Shown piece by piece: positions 12,056-22,620 of a DNA stretch of 64,000 nucleotides. A model generated the notes under the pieces. The model searched no databases, was not told the origin of the DNA, and saw nothing but the letters and a program-made list of their open reading frames with translations. The position numbers and the translations under genes are program-made. Where the stretch lies: positions 27,490,978 through 27,554,977 of the forward strand of contig CM068553.1 of the NCBI GenBank assembly GCA_035048495.1, read 5' to 3'. How positions within the stretch are numbered: position 1 is the first letter of the stretch; each line of letters opens with the position of its first letter. This DNA is from Euptelea pleiosperma. Taxonomy: Eukaryota; Streptophyta; Magnoliopsida; Ranunculales; Eupteleaceae.

Positions 12056-12194
12056 AAATAAAAATAGACATCTAAATCATTTCTTACTACAACAACCTTT
12101 CAGCTTTCCTCCTCTTTTTAGAGCCTTTAATCTACACTAGTGAACTCCTCCTTACCAGTGCCATTAACGGCCTTCTATATTTTATCTTTTGTAA

Positions 12195-13130
12195 TTAAGG
12201 GCGCTAGGACCCCTGGAGCCTGAGGCGCAAGGCAAGGTGCACGCCTAACTGAAGCGAGGCGCAATATTAAAAATTATAATAAAAAATATTAAAAAATTAA
12301 GAAAAATAACATCATAAAATAACAAAACAAGTAATCATTAGGCCACATAAAATAATATAAAGAACTTGTCATTTTTCTATTTTTTTCAAAAATTTACCAG
12401 AAAACGACGCACCTAGTGCGTTCATTTATTACTTAAATTTTATTTTTTTAAGAAATATCAACATATATGATGGATATGTCTGGAATACGTGTCGGTACTG
12501 TGTCCCATACATGTATCCGTGTCGGCACTGGTACGATGGGGGGTACAAGTATTCGGTATCATAGGTTCTAGTTAACATTGCCATTATCTAAATACAAAAC
12601 AAGTAATCAAAAAGCCATAAAATTTGCCCATCCCTAGTTGGACCTACATACTAAAATTCGTCCTGATTAGTAATTTATGTTCGTTGTATTAGTCTTTTTC
12701 ATGGATTATTTTCAACTGTGGATTTCTAACATTTATTTGGGTACTCAGATTCAAAGGTTAGGAATCACTAATCATATCCATTTTTGTCCTGTAAGCCCAT
12801 CTAGGGATAGGCCAAACATGCATACAGTCAATAGCCTCTAATAGTATGCCACGTGGCTCACACTGTTGGTCCGTCATCAACTTTTATGATGCACACCATC
12901 ATCAATTTTTTTCTTTCACAAGTTGAAATGTTAAAATGTTGAATGACCAAAACACCCCTATGTAAAAAAAAAATCAAAAAATAAAAGAAAATTAATTAAG
13001 GGATTTGGGGGTCATATTAGGAATAAGGATTTTTTTTTTTTTTTAAAAATAGTTATTTTAGTAAGGCACCTCACCTTGACCATTTCAAGGCGCCTTAGGT
13101 GCGCCTTGCGCCTCAGGCGCGCGCCTTAGT
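12195..13130. mobile_element. TIR element with GAGGCGCAAGGC ends
   Basis: The left end (about 12205-12255) has GCCTGAGGCGCAAGGC and AAGGTGCACGCCT. The right end (about 13060-13130) has the inverted copy GCGCCTTGCGCCTCAGGC and AGGCGCCTTAGGTGCGCC. The interior is AT-rich, has no coding sequence and carries another MITE (about 12640-12870). It is probably a non-autonomous DNA element. I could not define a target-site duplication. Confidence 0.6.
12640..12870. repeat. TAGGGATGGGCCAAACATCC-family MITE (nested)
   Basis: It contains inverted copies of a segment related to CCCATCCCTAG...GGACCTACAT and to CATCTAGGGATAGGCC, followed by GTGCCACGTGGC-like sequence. The same segments recur at about 20.2, 21.3, 21.7, 22.1, 23.2, 37.4, 37.7, 39.0 and 50.8 kb. 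Confidence 0.5.
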
Positions 13131-13757
13131 GCTCCTTGACTACAGAGATTTTATCACCTACAGGAGTTACTTCTAGATTCCCTCGCTCATTTCTAATCTA
13201 GTCTTTGTTGGCACTCATCCATCTCAACTACTCTCATTCTATGTACATGTTCTATTTTAATTGTTAGACATTCTACTCCACAAATCATAGCCAGTCTTTT
13301 TCATTGTCTTAAAAAAATTCTCCATTAAGTCTCATCAATATGCATCTTCACATGGCACTCTGAAAGCACACCTCCTATTAGCCACCTAACTCTAATTCCA
13401 TGGGCAACTGTCCTCCTTAGCCCATCCCGTCGTTAACAATGCAAGCAAGATCCCGTCATTGAAAATGCAAGCAAGATAATGAAGATGGTCGCTTAGAGCT
13501 ATCTTTTGGACGTAGATATAAATCAATGGCACATAACTCATTTAACAAGCCCTTAATAAAGTCGCACTTCGCATACTTTGTCTTGGTTCAATAAAACCCT
13601 CGGATTCTAAAAGCAAATAATTCAACTAAAAATTCTATCAAGGAAAATTATAAAACCACATATGCCTACAAATGTGAATCAATGTGGCAAATTATATGGC
13701 CAAATTAGACATCTCTGTTTTTTTCTCAACGAAAATGTGACAAATAGGATTGGCTCG

Positions 13758-13870
13758 AGCCCATAGCTCAATTGGTCGGTGTACTACACCGAAATTATGA
13801 GGTTGCTGATTCGATCTCAGCATAGTGAAAATGGGGCAAATATGAATGGCGAAGACTAAAAACAAACAAA
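13758..13870 (+). repeat. tRNA-derived SINE-like unit
   Basis: TAGCTCAATTGGTCGGTG matches a pol III A box, and TGATTCGATCTC some 45 bases further fits a B box. The intervening sequence and ends do not close into a proper tRNA cloverleaf (poor acceptor and anticodon stems). An A-rich tail with AAACAAACAAAC follows. A SINE or decayed tRNA relic is more likely than a working tRNA gene. Confidence 0.4.
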
Positions 13871-14135
13871 CAACTCCAGAAAGAAGCTTGTAAAACTCAT
13901 GCTGTCATGCAACATCACAGAAACATCTCGTAAACCCTAATTTCTCCTCAGATAACATCATCAATCCGATAAAAAAAAATAAAAACTAGCGAGATCAAAG
14001 ACAGCAACAGATCAAGCAAATCAACTGGATAGAGAAAGAGAACGACATCATACTTATAAATACAAAAAGAAGATTTTGAGGATTACCATCTGTTTGCAGG
14101 TGTTTTATGTGGAGAAGATGGGGAGCGGTGCAGAC

Positions 14136-14170
<35 letters not shown>

Positions 14171-14463
14171 CATGGGAGTTTAAAAGAGGGTGAGGAGAAT
14201 GGGGTCGCTTATGAGGTGAAATCCGAAAAACTGGTGGCGACACGTCGATGGCCATAACGCGACACGTCGATGGAAATAGGGGTTTGAGAGAAGAAATTGA
14301 GTCGCTTCTCTAATAGGATGCGTAAGAAGAGAGTTGTCACCGCCGACTATGGATTCTTTCTTCGCGCCAAGAAATTTGCAACTCAAATTACGCTTTTGCC
14401 ATTGATTTTTAAAAGAATACCAATTCGGTGGTTACCCACGTGGCTCCATTCAGGTTGGTACAT
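13871..14463. other. Unassigned stretch with (GA)n tract
   Basis: A GA microsatellite lies at 14140-14166. On the minus strand the CT-rich sequence, CTGCAGTCTGCACCG and a GTAATCC donor-like site at about 14088 could be the 5' UTR exon of a gene whose body is not recognisable in the window. No coding exon supports this. Confidence 0.25.
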
Positions 14464-14811
14464 GGTTTTAAAAACGGCCGTTTATACGGTAACGTCCCAA
14501 GCCCGTTTCCGTTAAAACCGTTTAAACACATTTTGACGCTTTGATTTTAACGGCCGTTAAAATCGTTTTAACAGCCATTAAATTCTGAAAAATTTTGTGA
14601 AAAAAAAAACGGCAGTTAAATTTATTAAATCCATTAAACTCCTTTTCTTTTCTTTTTTCAAAATTTGAATTTCAGCACCACTTTTTCAGTTTAATTCCGT
14701 TAAAATCATTAAATTCTATTTTTTCCATTTTTGCCCCTGGCTGTTTCAGTCTGTTTTAACGACCGTTTTAACAGTAACGCCCCCAATCCGTTAAAACGAC
14801 CTCCTTTAAAT
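14464..14811. repeat. CGTTATAACGG-family MITE, copy 2
   Basis: It opens with GGTTTTAAAAACGGCCGT and closes with TTTAAATCTTGG. The interior repeats CCGTTAAAACGG-type palindromes instead of the CCGTTATAACGG of the other copies, so it is a diverged subfamily. Non-coding. Confidence 0.6.
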
Positions 14812-15869
14812 CTTGGGGTAGAAGAACCACATCCGATGCAGTAGGAGAGACATTTGTCATTTTGACCCAAAAATAAATAAACTTGATGGGATCGGGATGT
14901 CCTCGGAAAAAAAGTTTGATAGGATTCTTATTTTTCTTAACAGCAGCGTAAAGCAAATTACGTTCTCCATGGGAGGATGACTAAAAGAAGGTTCCTTTTT
15001 GGAACTTTGGCCCGGCACCCCCAATTCGACAGTTGAAAGTATCTTTTATATATCTCCCCATTCCAAAAATACCCCTAGTTGCTCATACGTTCATCATCAG
15101 TTTTTTTTTTTTTTTTTTTGGTCTTTCGAAAAAAATAGAAAAAGCAGCAAAAGAGTGCTCATATACGTCTCCATCTCTACACTCTCTTCAAGAAAACCAA
15201 TTCCAAATCCACCAACATGAACTCAAAATCTCTGGCAGCCTTGCAGTCTGACCACCATCCTCCCGATTGGAAAATTTTGATGTCAGGCCTTGACCCACAG
15301 AAAAATCACTTAAATAAGACAAGGTACCCATGACTCAAGCGACTGCATCTCTCGCCCTCTCGCGCAATGCCAATCTTTATCCATCTACAATCAACTTGTA
15401 AGGGGTACTCGAGTCTTGGATATCAGAGTCCAAGAGAATTGCTGGCTCTACCATGGGATTAGAGATGAAATGTAAAACAAAGAACTCAAACGGAAAAAAA
15501 AAAAAAAAAAAATTCATACAATCAAAAAGAAAAGATGATAAGGAAGAAAAGTATGTATTGTAATCAAATAAATCAGAATCTAGAGTATCTAAATGAAAAA
15601 TCTCCATGGATGCATTGAAAAATTGGATCCAATATAAAACCAAGAAACGAGATGAAGAAACCTCCACAAATGCAAATAAAATATCTTAAGTGTTAAGACC
15701 ATTGAAACCATGCATGGAACCAAAGAACCACCCACCTGATTTCAAGACTAATTCCAAAACCCAAGCGAGGAAAGTTAATGAGTGGATCAGAAAACACTTA
15801 AATCGAAGTAAAAATAAAAAAATCATTAAAAACTCAATTAAACAAAAGCATTAATTGATGACAATACAT
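14812..15869. other. Non-coding stretch
   Basis: A poly-T run (about 15101-15119) and a poly-A run (about 15494-15512) lie here. The short open frames are unsupported. No gene, promoter or element is recognisable. Confidence 0.35.
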
Positions 15870-16300
15870 ACTTTTCTCAGGACCATTATTGACAAAATTA
15901 TCTCCCCAAACCAAGCTGCCTTTGTCACAGGAAGACCCGATATTGGACAATAGTCACAATACGATGTTGGCCGAGGAAATCATTCATTCCATTAATTAAT
16001 AAGATAAAAAAAAGCAGGCAAAGGATTATGACCATAAAGTTGGATATGGCCAAAGCTTACGATATAATTGAGTGGTCCTCTCTGAAAAACTCCCTCCATA
16101 CATTGGTTTTTGTGAGAAAGGAGTCAAGTAGATTCATCTGTGTATATCCTCTTCCAGCCTAGTTGTTCTACTCAATGGTGCCCCTTTAGAGTGTTTTAAA
16201 TCATCACAGAGCATCAGGCAAGGGGGACCTTTATCACCATATCTCTTCATCATTTGTACTAAGATTCTTTCAAATCTCCTTATCCCCCTATATCTTCATC
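15870..16300 (+). pseudogene. LINE reverse-transcriptase fragment
   Basis: Read across frames on the plus strand, the segment gives IISPNQAAFVTGRP, then MTIKLDMAKAYDIIEWSSL (with the first catalytic Asp of the RT palm), then a GSPQG-related stretch (SGKGDLYHH, from AGGCAAGGGGGACC). These are RT blocks of plant L1-type ORF2. Stops and frameshifts (for example near 15950 and 16160) kill the frame, and the YxDD block is absent. It is an internal piece of a LINE with both ends missing. Confidence 0.75.
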
Positions 16301-16636
16301 ATCTGACCTTTATCCCACTACACCACAGTTTCATTCACTGAACTGAAGGCAAATTAGATCCAGATACAATCATCCCAACCCCTATGACCCCTCTAATACT
16401 AGTACACCAAAATCCGACTCAATTATTATCTTAGGGGGAAGAATGTACTATCATCTGAGGATGACATCCTCCCTAGTCCAAACGATTGAATAGTGCTTTG
16501 GGATTATAAATCTGGAGGACCATCAACAGTCTAGATCAAGGGATGTGACTACCTGTGGTTGCTAGAAATACTTCTTTTCATTAATGATGTTTTTCCTTTT
16601 GATAATCTCTACTACTACAATGGAAGGTATATTAGT

Positions 16637-16850
16637 ATTTTTACTTTTTTGTTGTTAAAGCTAAGCGGCTTACGAGGAGCTCAAGGCTAACTTTTGTTCT
16701 CCAAAAACTAATTTTTTTCTTTATAATTTTCAAAAATTGATCATAACATTTAATCTATAAGTTAATTTGTTGTAAAAATGAACACATTCAAAAGTTCTTG
16801 ACGAGAGTTTTATAATGAATTGTGGATTGTGAATCTCGTGGACCATGGTA
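16637..16850 (+). repeat. Left copy of a 1.27-kb-spaced direct repeat
   Basis: AAGCTAAGCGGCTTACGAGGAGCTCAAGG and the sequence after it, to GTTCTTGACGAGAG, recur at 17911-18140 in the same orientation. No PBS or polypurine tract is recognisable between the copies, so I do not call them LTRs. Confidence 0.6.
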
Positions 16851-17664
16851 TGGATCTAGAGATGATGACCGCGTAGGGTTGTTAGAAATACTTCTTTTTC
16901 ATTAATGACTTTTTCCTTTTGATGATCTCTACTATTTTAATAGAGCTCACCTCTTTAGCCAAACATGAGCTGATCCTTGAGCCGTCCTCAATAACTTTTG
17001 TCACTTTGTTCTAAAATTGTCATTCTTATATGGGTCGGGCTCAGGGATTAACGATGCAATAGCTTCAGTTAGAGCAAAGGCCAAGACTTGATCTCGAATA
17101 AATATTCCAAAACTGCTAGTCGGGGTGGGGTTGCGCGCGAGCCCAGTCGCTTATCGTGGATTTTCATAACCCTGCTGCGCAAAAATGGGATATGCATGTG
17201 AAATAGATGTCCAAGTTATTTCGACCTAAGGCTTTTTATAGTGAGGAAGACTCATGCCAATCATGATTTCATTACTATGATTGCTATTTTTTCTCGATCA
17301 TTTTCTCATTATATATCTCCCTTCTACTGTCAAGCGTCACACTTCCTAAGCCATCTATTTCGAAGTCCGAGACCACCCTGCCCTTGACGGAATGGAATTC
17401 ATTCTATCCCTACTGAATTCATTCTATTAAGCACGTAAAAAGCTTTCTCGATCATGTTGCATTTCTTTTGAAGTTCCAGAATGTTGTCTGTGGATTTCTA
17501 ACAAAGGAAAGCCCCTGATCAACGGTTCGTCCTAGTCAGCAGCACGAGGACTTTCTTCAGACTGAAGGAGAGGAATCGATCAGCATCTTACCCATAGAAA
17601 GGCAACAGACTCGAACTAATCGTTTGGAGTGAAGGCCAATATGGGCAAAAGGCTTTAAGTTGTC

Positions 17665-17873
17665 GACCGCAGATGAGGACCCCTTTTTTCTGACACGACC
17701 CTCTTGGTGTTCGTGTGCTCAGCAGCCGTGGATTTCAAGAATCCAATGGTGGTTGTCAACGCCAAGCTGGCATCACTTTTTCACTTTTTGGGGCACTGGC
17801 AACCATTATTGGATTTGTGAAATCCTCGGCCGAGCACACGAGCACAGAGAGGGGTCCTCGGAGCCTGTGCCTT
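17665..17873. repeat. GGCTC-MITE, decayed copy
   Basis: It has inverted ends around GAGGACCCC...TTTTTTCTGAC and GAGGGGTCCTCGGAGCC and a central palindrome (GTGGATTTCAAGAATCCAATGG / TTGGATTTGTGAAATCC). Better preserved copies with 9-bp target-site duplications are at 43648 and 54954. Confidence 0.6.
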
Positions 17874-17910
17874 CTTATATATATTGACTATTTAGTTTCA
17901 TATAAAGGTA

Positions 17911-18140
17911 TTTTAGTATTTTATTTATTATAAAAATATTTTTTTTGTCGTTAAAGCTAAGCGGCTTGCGAGGAGCTCAAGGCTAACTTTTGTTCTAACC
18001 AACAACCCATGTCTCTCTTTCTCCAAAAACTAATTTTTTTCCTCATAATTTTCAAAATTTCATAACATTTAATCTATTAAGTTAATTTGTTGTAAAATGA
18101 ACACATTCGAAAGTTCTTGACGAGAGCTTTATAACGATAT
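17911..18140 (+). repeat. Right copy of the direct repeat
   Basis: It is the partner of 16637-16850 with similar divergence throughout and one extra insert (AACCAACAACCCATGTC). The intervening 1.06 kb contains the 17665 MITE and no coding sequence. Confidence 0.6.
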
Positions 18141-18718
18141 CCATTAATTCGAACTACTTTTATTCAATGATTCAACTGTTATTTATTTTAAAGGATGTTG
18201 TACATCTTGGTTGAAATGATTTGTTTTAATCTTTGTACAATTTCCAAATATCCTCCATAAATAAACTACAACATGTTCATTACAAACAACAAGGACACCG
18301 CTCCGCTTCAATCACATGCATCCCGCTGATGACTTGACACAACCTAACAAACAAAACATATATCCAATACTAATGATCTGTGCCTAGAATGCGTCGAATC
18401 CATGAAGCTCAATGCAGCTGTACTCGATTTTGAGGACCGGGGCTGGGTTTCGAAAGAGTGCTTGTTTTTTCATCCTTGGATTAATTGGCTGTTTAAAAAT
18501 GATCTTCATCTTCCTCTTGCTATTTTGCGTCAGGGCCGGCGTTGGCCTTGGCCGTGGCGGTAGTTAGAGACATAGAGTTTCATCTAATTTTATCCCTTCA
18601 GTATACACTGTTCTAAAGAAGCACAACTACAAAGAAAAAGAAAAAAGAAAAAAGAAAGAAAAAAGAAAAAAGAAAAAGAAATGTTTGGTATGATCAATAC
18701 CAAATCTTGAGTTGAAGA
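18141..18718. other. Downstream flank of the NHL gene
   Basis: It contains a GAAAAA-rich tract (18635-18680) and an inverted repeat TTTGGTATGATC/GATCAATACCAAA at 18685-18707, close behind the stop codon of the minus-strand NHL gene. The inverted repeat could sit in its 3' UTR. A short minus-strand frame (about 18475-18386, NPAPVLKIEYSC) is unrecognised. Confidence 0.3.
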
Positions 18719-19348
18719 TCAGTGAGATTTTGAGCTACAATGAGAGTTTGTGCTGCTTTTATTGGAGGGGAAGAACTGGAGCTGGCACGACAAGTGTGTC
18801 CAGAACTTAACGGATCCTAGAAACCCCACCTTCCATCGGGTCCTCACATCTCCTTTCAGATTGAACGATATTTTATCCTGCTTCAACGACAAGCTGACCT
18901 CCTCCATCTCTTCCTGATCTAATGGAATAGACAAGGACGGTACGACGTATTGAAGATTTACCGAGCTATTCTTGGGTACGTCGAACGGGTCGGCCGTCAA
19001 TTGGGCTATTTGCTGCCCCTGGAAATAGAGAAAGAAGTTGATATTTGAGAAGGTGGCATGGGCCTTTGCATTGTCGTTCTCTGCCCTGATGTTGAGGCTG
19101 ATTTGTGTATCCATTTGTCCAGACTGGTCATACGCCAACAAATCTAAATGGGAATAGGTGACACTGATGAAGGGTACACGAGGATGGATGATCAAGAAGC
19201 CTATAAACACGACGAGGCCTGTAATTATCACGGCGACGGCGATGATGATGCAAATGATGGCAGCACACCAGACATAAGGTTTGGTGGGTTTTTCTGGGGC
19301 GAGGATCGACGGCCGCATTTGGGATTGTTGGTAATTGGTGTCCTGCAA
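18719..19348 (-). CDS. NDR1/HIN1-like protein (LEA_2 family)
   Basis: The intact 209-residue single-exon frame has the architecture of plant NHL proteins. A short cytosolic N-terminus contains PEKPTKPYVWC. One membrane helix follows at about residues 27-54. An extracytosolic LEA_2 domain then runs from HPRVPFISVTYSHLDLLAYD through DTQISLNIRAENDNAK and FQGQQIAQLTADPFDVPK. The conserved ending WKVG.....KFWTHLSCQL has Cys188. The usual NPN-type motif after the first beta strand is replaced by ENDNAK. Family members sit in the plasma membrane, and several take part in pathogen or stress signalling; the role of this one is not shown by the sequence. The start at 19348 is the first Met that gives the full N-terminus. 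A partial dead copy lies 2.6 kb away at 21.9-22.1 kb. Confidence 0.85.
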   Translation of the reverse strand: MQDTNYQQSQMRPSILAPEKPTKPYVWCAAIICIIIAVAVIITGLVVFIGFLIIHPRVPFISVTYSHLDLLAYDQSGQMDTQISLNIRAENDNAKAHATFSNINFFLYFQGQQIAQLTADPFDVPKNSSVNLQYVVPSLSIPLDQEEMEEVSLSLKQDKISFNLKGDVRTRWKVGFLGSVKFWTHLSCQLQFFPSNKSSTNSHCSSKSH

Positions 19349-19424
19349 AAGACAACATTCCTGGAATTGTTTTGGTATTTCAATGCTTCTTTATTTAGAT
19401 CTAGGGAGGTTGGGAAGGTGAAGG

Positions 19425-19460
19425 AAGTATTTAATGGGGGGGAGGTTTGGTATATTTTCT
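19425..19460 (-). promoter_or_regulatory. Candidate TATA region of the NHL gene
   Basis: On the minus strand, AAAATATACC (about 19451-19458) and ATTAAATAC (about 19430-19438) lie 85-110 bases upstream of the start codon. Either could be a TATA element followed by a 5' UTR of about 50-80 bases. This is a motif match only. Confidence 0.3.
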
Positions 19461-19914
19461 TGTTCTTTGCCTAGTGTGAAAGCTATTGTATTCTTCTATC
19501 ACAAACCTTTCTAATATATCTAGGAATCTCACTAATTGCTTGCTTGCTTGCTTAGAGAAAATACCAAACTTGTACTGCTAAATACCACTTCTTCACTTTT
19601 CATTTGTTCTGAGAGTACTTCTAAGATTGAACAAATACCTTCTCTGGACTCTGGAGTTAGTTGCCTCCCCTTCACTCTTCATGACGGGGTGGAACTCCTT
19701 TCTCCTTAGAAGTGGGAAAATTGGAAATTTGGCTCAGAAATTAATGAGTAGGTCCATGCTTGCTCACAGCTGTGGTTGGACTGGTATTGGCAAAAACAAA
19801 GAAGAATGGGGGGAAATCAGATGAGGAGACAAGTTCAATCCCCAGATAGTTCAGCATCAAGGTACAATCAAGCAGCCTATTTTCTGTTTGATATGAAAAA
19901 GCACCCTATTTCTC

Positions 19915-20105
19915 TTAACGTTACTGTTTATGACCGTTATAACATGTGACATTAGTCACGTTTGATTCGTAAAAAATGGTTACAATGGTGAGCCTGTTTT
20001 TTTTTTTTTTTTTTTTTTGATTTGAGTGTTGTTTTCAAAATAACTTAACAGGCTGGTCAGGTTATAATGGCTGTTATTTTCGTTATATTTAACCGCCGTA
20101 ACCAT
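19915..20105. repeat. CGTTATAACGG-family MITE, degenerate copy
   Basis: It has GACCGTTATAAC on the left and GGTTATAATGGCTGTTATTTTCG...AACCGCCGTAACC on the right, with a poly-T run between them. The terminal GGTTTAAA motif has decayed. Confidence 0.45.
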
Positions 20106-20113
20106 GATATATA

Positions 20114-20545
20114 TCTATTACTATTATAAAGCGAGAACCGGGGGCACGCCCATACGATTCAAGAGTACATAATTACTTCCCATGCCATTTTCATTAAATG
20201 CCCCACTAAAATTCAGGTTGTCCAGCACGCCCACGTCCATGAGGGACAATGGTATAAGACACGTGGCACAATCTTAGAGACCACTAATCTTATGGATGTT
20301 TGTCCCATCTCTAGGTGGACCTATATACTAAATATCAGTCGGATTAGTGATGATTTCAAACCTTTGGATCTGAGTACCCTAAATAATTCTTGAAATCTAT
20401 GAAAACTACTCCAATCAAATGCTTAAAAACCACTAATCAGGCTGACAATTTGCATATAGGTCCACCTAGGGATGGGCCAAACATCGATACAGTCAGTGAT
20501 CTCTATGAGTGTGCCACGTGTAAGGTGCTTCCATGTGTAAGGTGC
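20114..20545 (+). mobile_element. TCTATTACTATTATAAAG element, Helitron-like ends
   Basis: It begins TCTATTACTATTATAAAGCGAG, as many plant Helitrons do. Further in it carries GGGACAATGGTATAAGACACGTGGC and the TAGGGATGGGCCAAACATC block. The same order, reverse-complemented, makes up the elements at 23233-23730 and, more decayed, 50788-51390. The 3' end is poorly preserved here. Non-coding. The 23.2 kb copy has a 19-bp flanking duplication that Helitrons do not make, so the class is open. Confidence 0.45.
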
Positions 20546-20900
20546 AGTGTTCCCTATAAAGTTCTCTTGTTTTCTTATATGAACCTAAAATTTGGTGACT
20601 GAGACCCATAGATGAGGTACACATGGCCCACCACATTAACTTGAATTGCTCAATCTGTGGGCAACCAACCTCTTGGGTGAGATAAAGCCCAAACATCGCA
20701 GTGATTGGGCGTTTGTACTATCTTTTATATTTTTCATGATCACTTTTGTACTATATTACCTGCCCAATGGATGGACTGCCAGTTATAGAGTGGTCCTAGA
20801 CATTTTAAGATTGCTTGATAGTTAAGTCATGTCCCCACGCATGGGTAGCTTTCAACCCACTCATACTTGATCTCCAAATGGAGTATTCCCAAATATAAAA

Positions 20901-21238
20901 GGGTCAGGATCGGGGGACAACCATTTTGGCGGACCCACATAGAAGATGAATCAATGGTTGATTTTTGGTGAGGATATATCCTCACAATATAGATCACCCC
21001 AACAAAAAATCAGCCCATTCTGAAAATTCAAACCCCATCAAATGTGGTTTTCAAGTTACACGGTAAAAATAGACGTCCATAATTCTTCAACTTCTAAACC
21101 AGTCTACAAATATCGGAATGATTTGAAATTTTGTGAGGATGATCTCCTCACCATAGAGATCATCCTCACCAAAAATCAGCCATTGATTAACTTCTTCTAT
21201 ATGGGTCCGCTAAAATGGTTGTCCCCCGATCCTGATCC
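20901..21238. mobile_element. Mutator-type MITE with 9-bp TSD
   Basis: The terminal inverted repeats are about 75 bases: GGGTCAGGATCGGGGGACAACC on the left, and on the right its near-perfect reverse complement ending GTCCCCCGATCCTGATCC. The element is flanked by the 9-base direct repeat AATATAAAA at 20892-20900 and 21239-21247. Size and TSD length fit non-autonomous MULEs. Relatives lie at 38700 (truncated) and 62818 (fragment). Confidence 0.8.
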
Positions 21239-21329
21239 AATATAAAATTTCAACAAAGGTAAATTAGAGCCCGAGTTTGCTGTCCAGCGACTTCATATAT
21301 AGTTTTAAGTGCCCCCTTCCAAAAAATGC

Positions 21330-21925
21330 CACCACGTCGCACACTTTCGGGCCCACAGAACCATGGAAGCATAATGGTTCACCATTTGGACCTATATTCC
21401 AAACATCAGCTTAATTGGTGATCTATGGTCATTGGATTTGAACATTTAATGTGGTGTTTCCTGGCCGTTGGATTTGAGCATTTCTTTAGATGTTAAACCT
21501 AGCTAACTTCTAGAAATCACCAATCAAACTGATTTTTGGTGTGTAGACCCACAAAGAGGTGGTCAAAACATCCATAAGGTCAGTGGGCTCAAAGAGTGCT
21601 CCACTTGGCATTTTGTCTAACGTCATCTATCAGACCTGACCTGTGACATAGGTTTAAATTATAGAAAATTGGATTTAAGTCACCTTAACCCAGTTTAATT
21701 AGGTGATTTCAAATCTTTGGATCTTTGTACCCCCAAACAATTTTCAAATTTCATGGTTAAAAATCAACCCATGAAAACGACTCCAATCCAACGCTTAGAA
21801 ATCACTAATAATCATGCTAATTTTTGTTCTGTAGGTCCACCTAGGATTGGGCCAAACATCCATATGTTCAGCAATTTCTAAGAGCGCCACATGGCTCATA
21901 CTGTGGTTCGTCAACAAAGTTCTAC
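21330..21925. repeat. Two adjacent TAGGGATGGGCC-family MITE copies
   Basis: The first (about 21330-21610) has GGGCCCAC...CCATGG at one end and CATAAGGTCAGTGGGCTC at the other. The second (about 21690-21925) has the CACCTAGGATTGGGCCAAACATCC block followed by GCGCCACATGGC. Both contain AATCACTAATCA-type inner repeats. Non-coding. Confidence 0.5.
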
Positions 21926-21927
21926 TT

Positions 21928-22112
21928 GATATGTTGAAGCTCATCTTCATATCCAGTTGTGTCCAATGTTGTTGTAGTGGAGATTGTCTAGATGGGCGTA
22001 GGTGACACTGATGAAGGGCAGGCGACCCGGGGAAGGATGATCACGTAGCCTATAAACACGACCAGGCATGTGATTATCACCGCATCAGTTATGATGGCAG
22101 CACACCAGAACG
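21928..22112 (-). pseudogene. Partial copy of the NHL gene
   Basis: GGTGACACTGATGAAGG, AAGGATGATCA and GTAGCCTATAAACACGAC match the minus-strand NHL gene at about 19085-19275, the part coding for roughly residues 25-90 (membrane helix and start of the LEA_2 domain). TGTGATTATCACCGC and ATGATGGCAGCACACCAGA match as well. Both the 5' and 3' parts of the gene are absent. The fragment sits tightly between MITE copies ending at about 21925 and starting at about 22130. Confidence 0.8.
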
Positions 22113-22129
22113 GCAGAATCTACGTAGAT

Positions 22130-22415
22130 CATTTTTTTGGGCCCACTATAACCACATGGATGTTCAGCCCACCTATTGGTGGATAAACACACTAAAAATC
22201 AGCTTGATTGATGATTTCTAGCCATTGAATTTACTATCCAAAAAAAAAACATGTTTTAATCCAATGCCTAGAATTAATCAATCCTAAAAAAGTAAAAAAA
22301 TCTATGGCTAGAGAGAACCAATCAGGTTGATTTTTGTTTTATACATCCAACAAGGCGTGGGCTAAACATCCATGTGGTTAGTGGGCCCAAACAATGTGCT
22401 ACGTATCCAAAGTCC
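22130..22415. repeat. TAGGGATGGGCC-related MITE
   Basis: The ends are inverted: GGGCCCACTATAACCACATGGATGTT on the left and ACATCCATGTGGTTAGTGGGCCC on the right. The inner AATCAGCTTGATTGATGATTTCTAGCC motif is also inverted. A close relative is at 37375-37620. Confidence 0.6.
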
Positions 22416-22620
22416 TCTCCATCTAGAACTTTTCGCAGGCCAAAGAAAAGCCCACTTTAAAATTCAAATATTTGTGGCTGCCATTAGTCGTGGTAGATAG
22501 ATTAGATAGATATTCAATCGTCAAACTGAATGCACTTCCACTTCCCATTTCCAACTGTTAACGTGCTTTGAATCACAGTATGTCATGGTCCTCTCTTAGA
22601 AAGCCAAGTTTTCTACCACC

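Noticed and set aside
13758..13835. Intact tRNA gene
   Set aside because: The A and B boxes are recognisable, but the acceptor and anticodon stems do not pair. A SINE or relic fits better.
16637..18140. Small LTR retrotransposon bounded by the two direct repeats
   Set aside because: No primer-binding site, polypurine tract, TG/CA ends or target-site duplication could be found.
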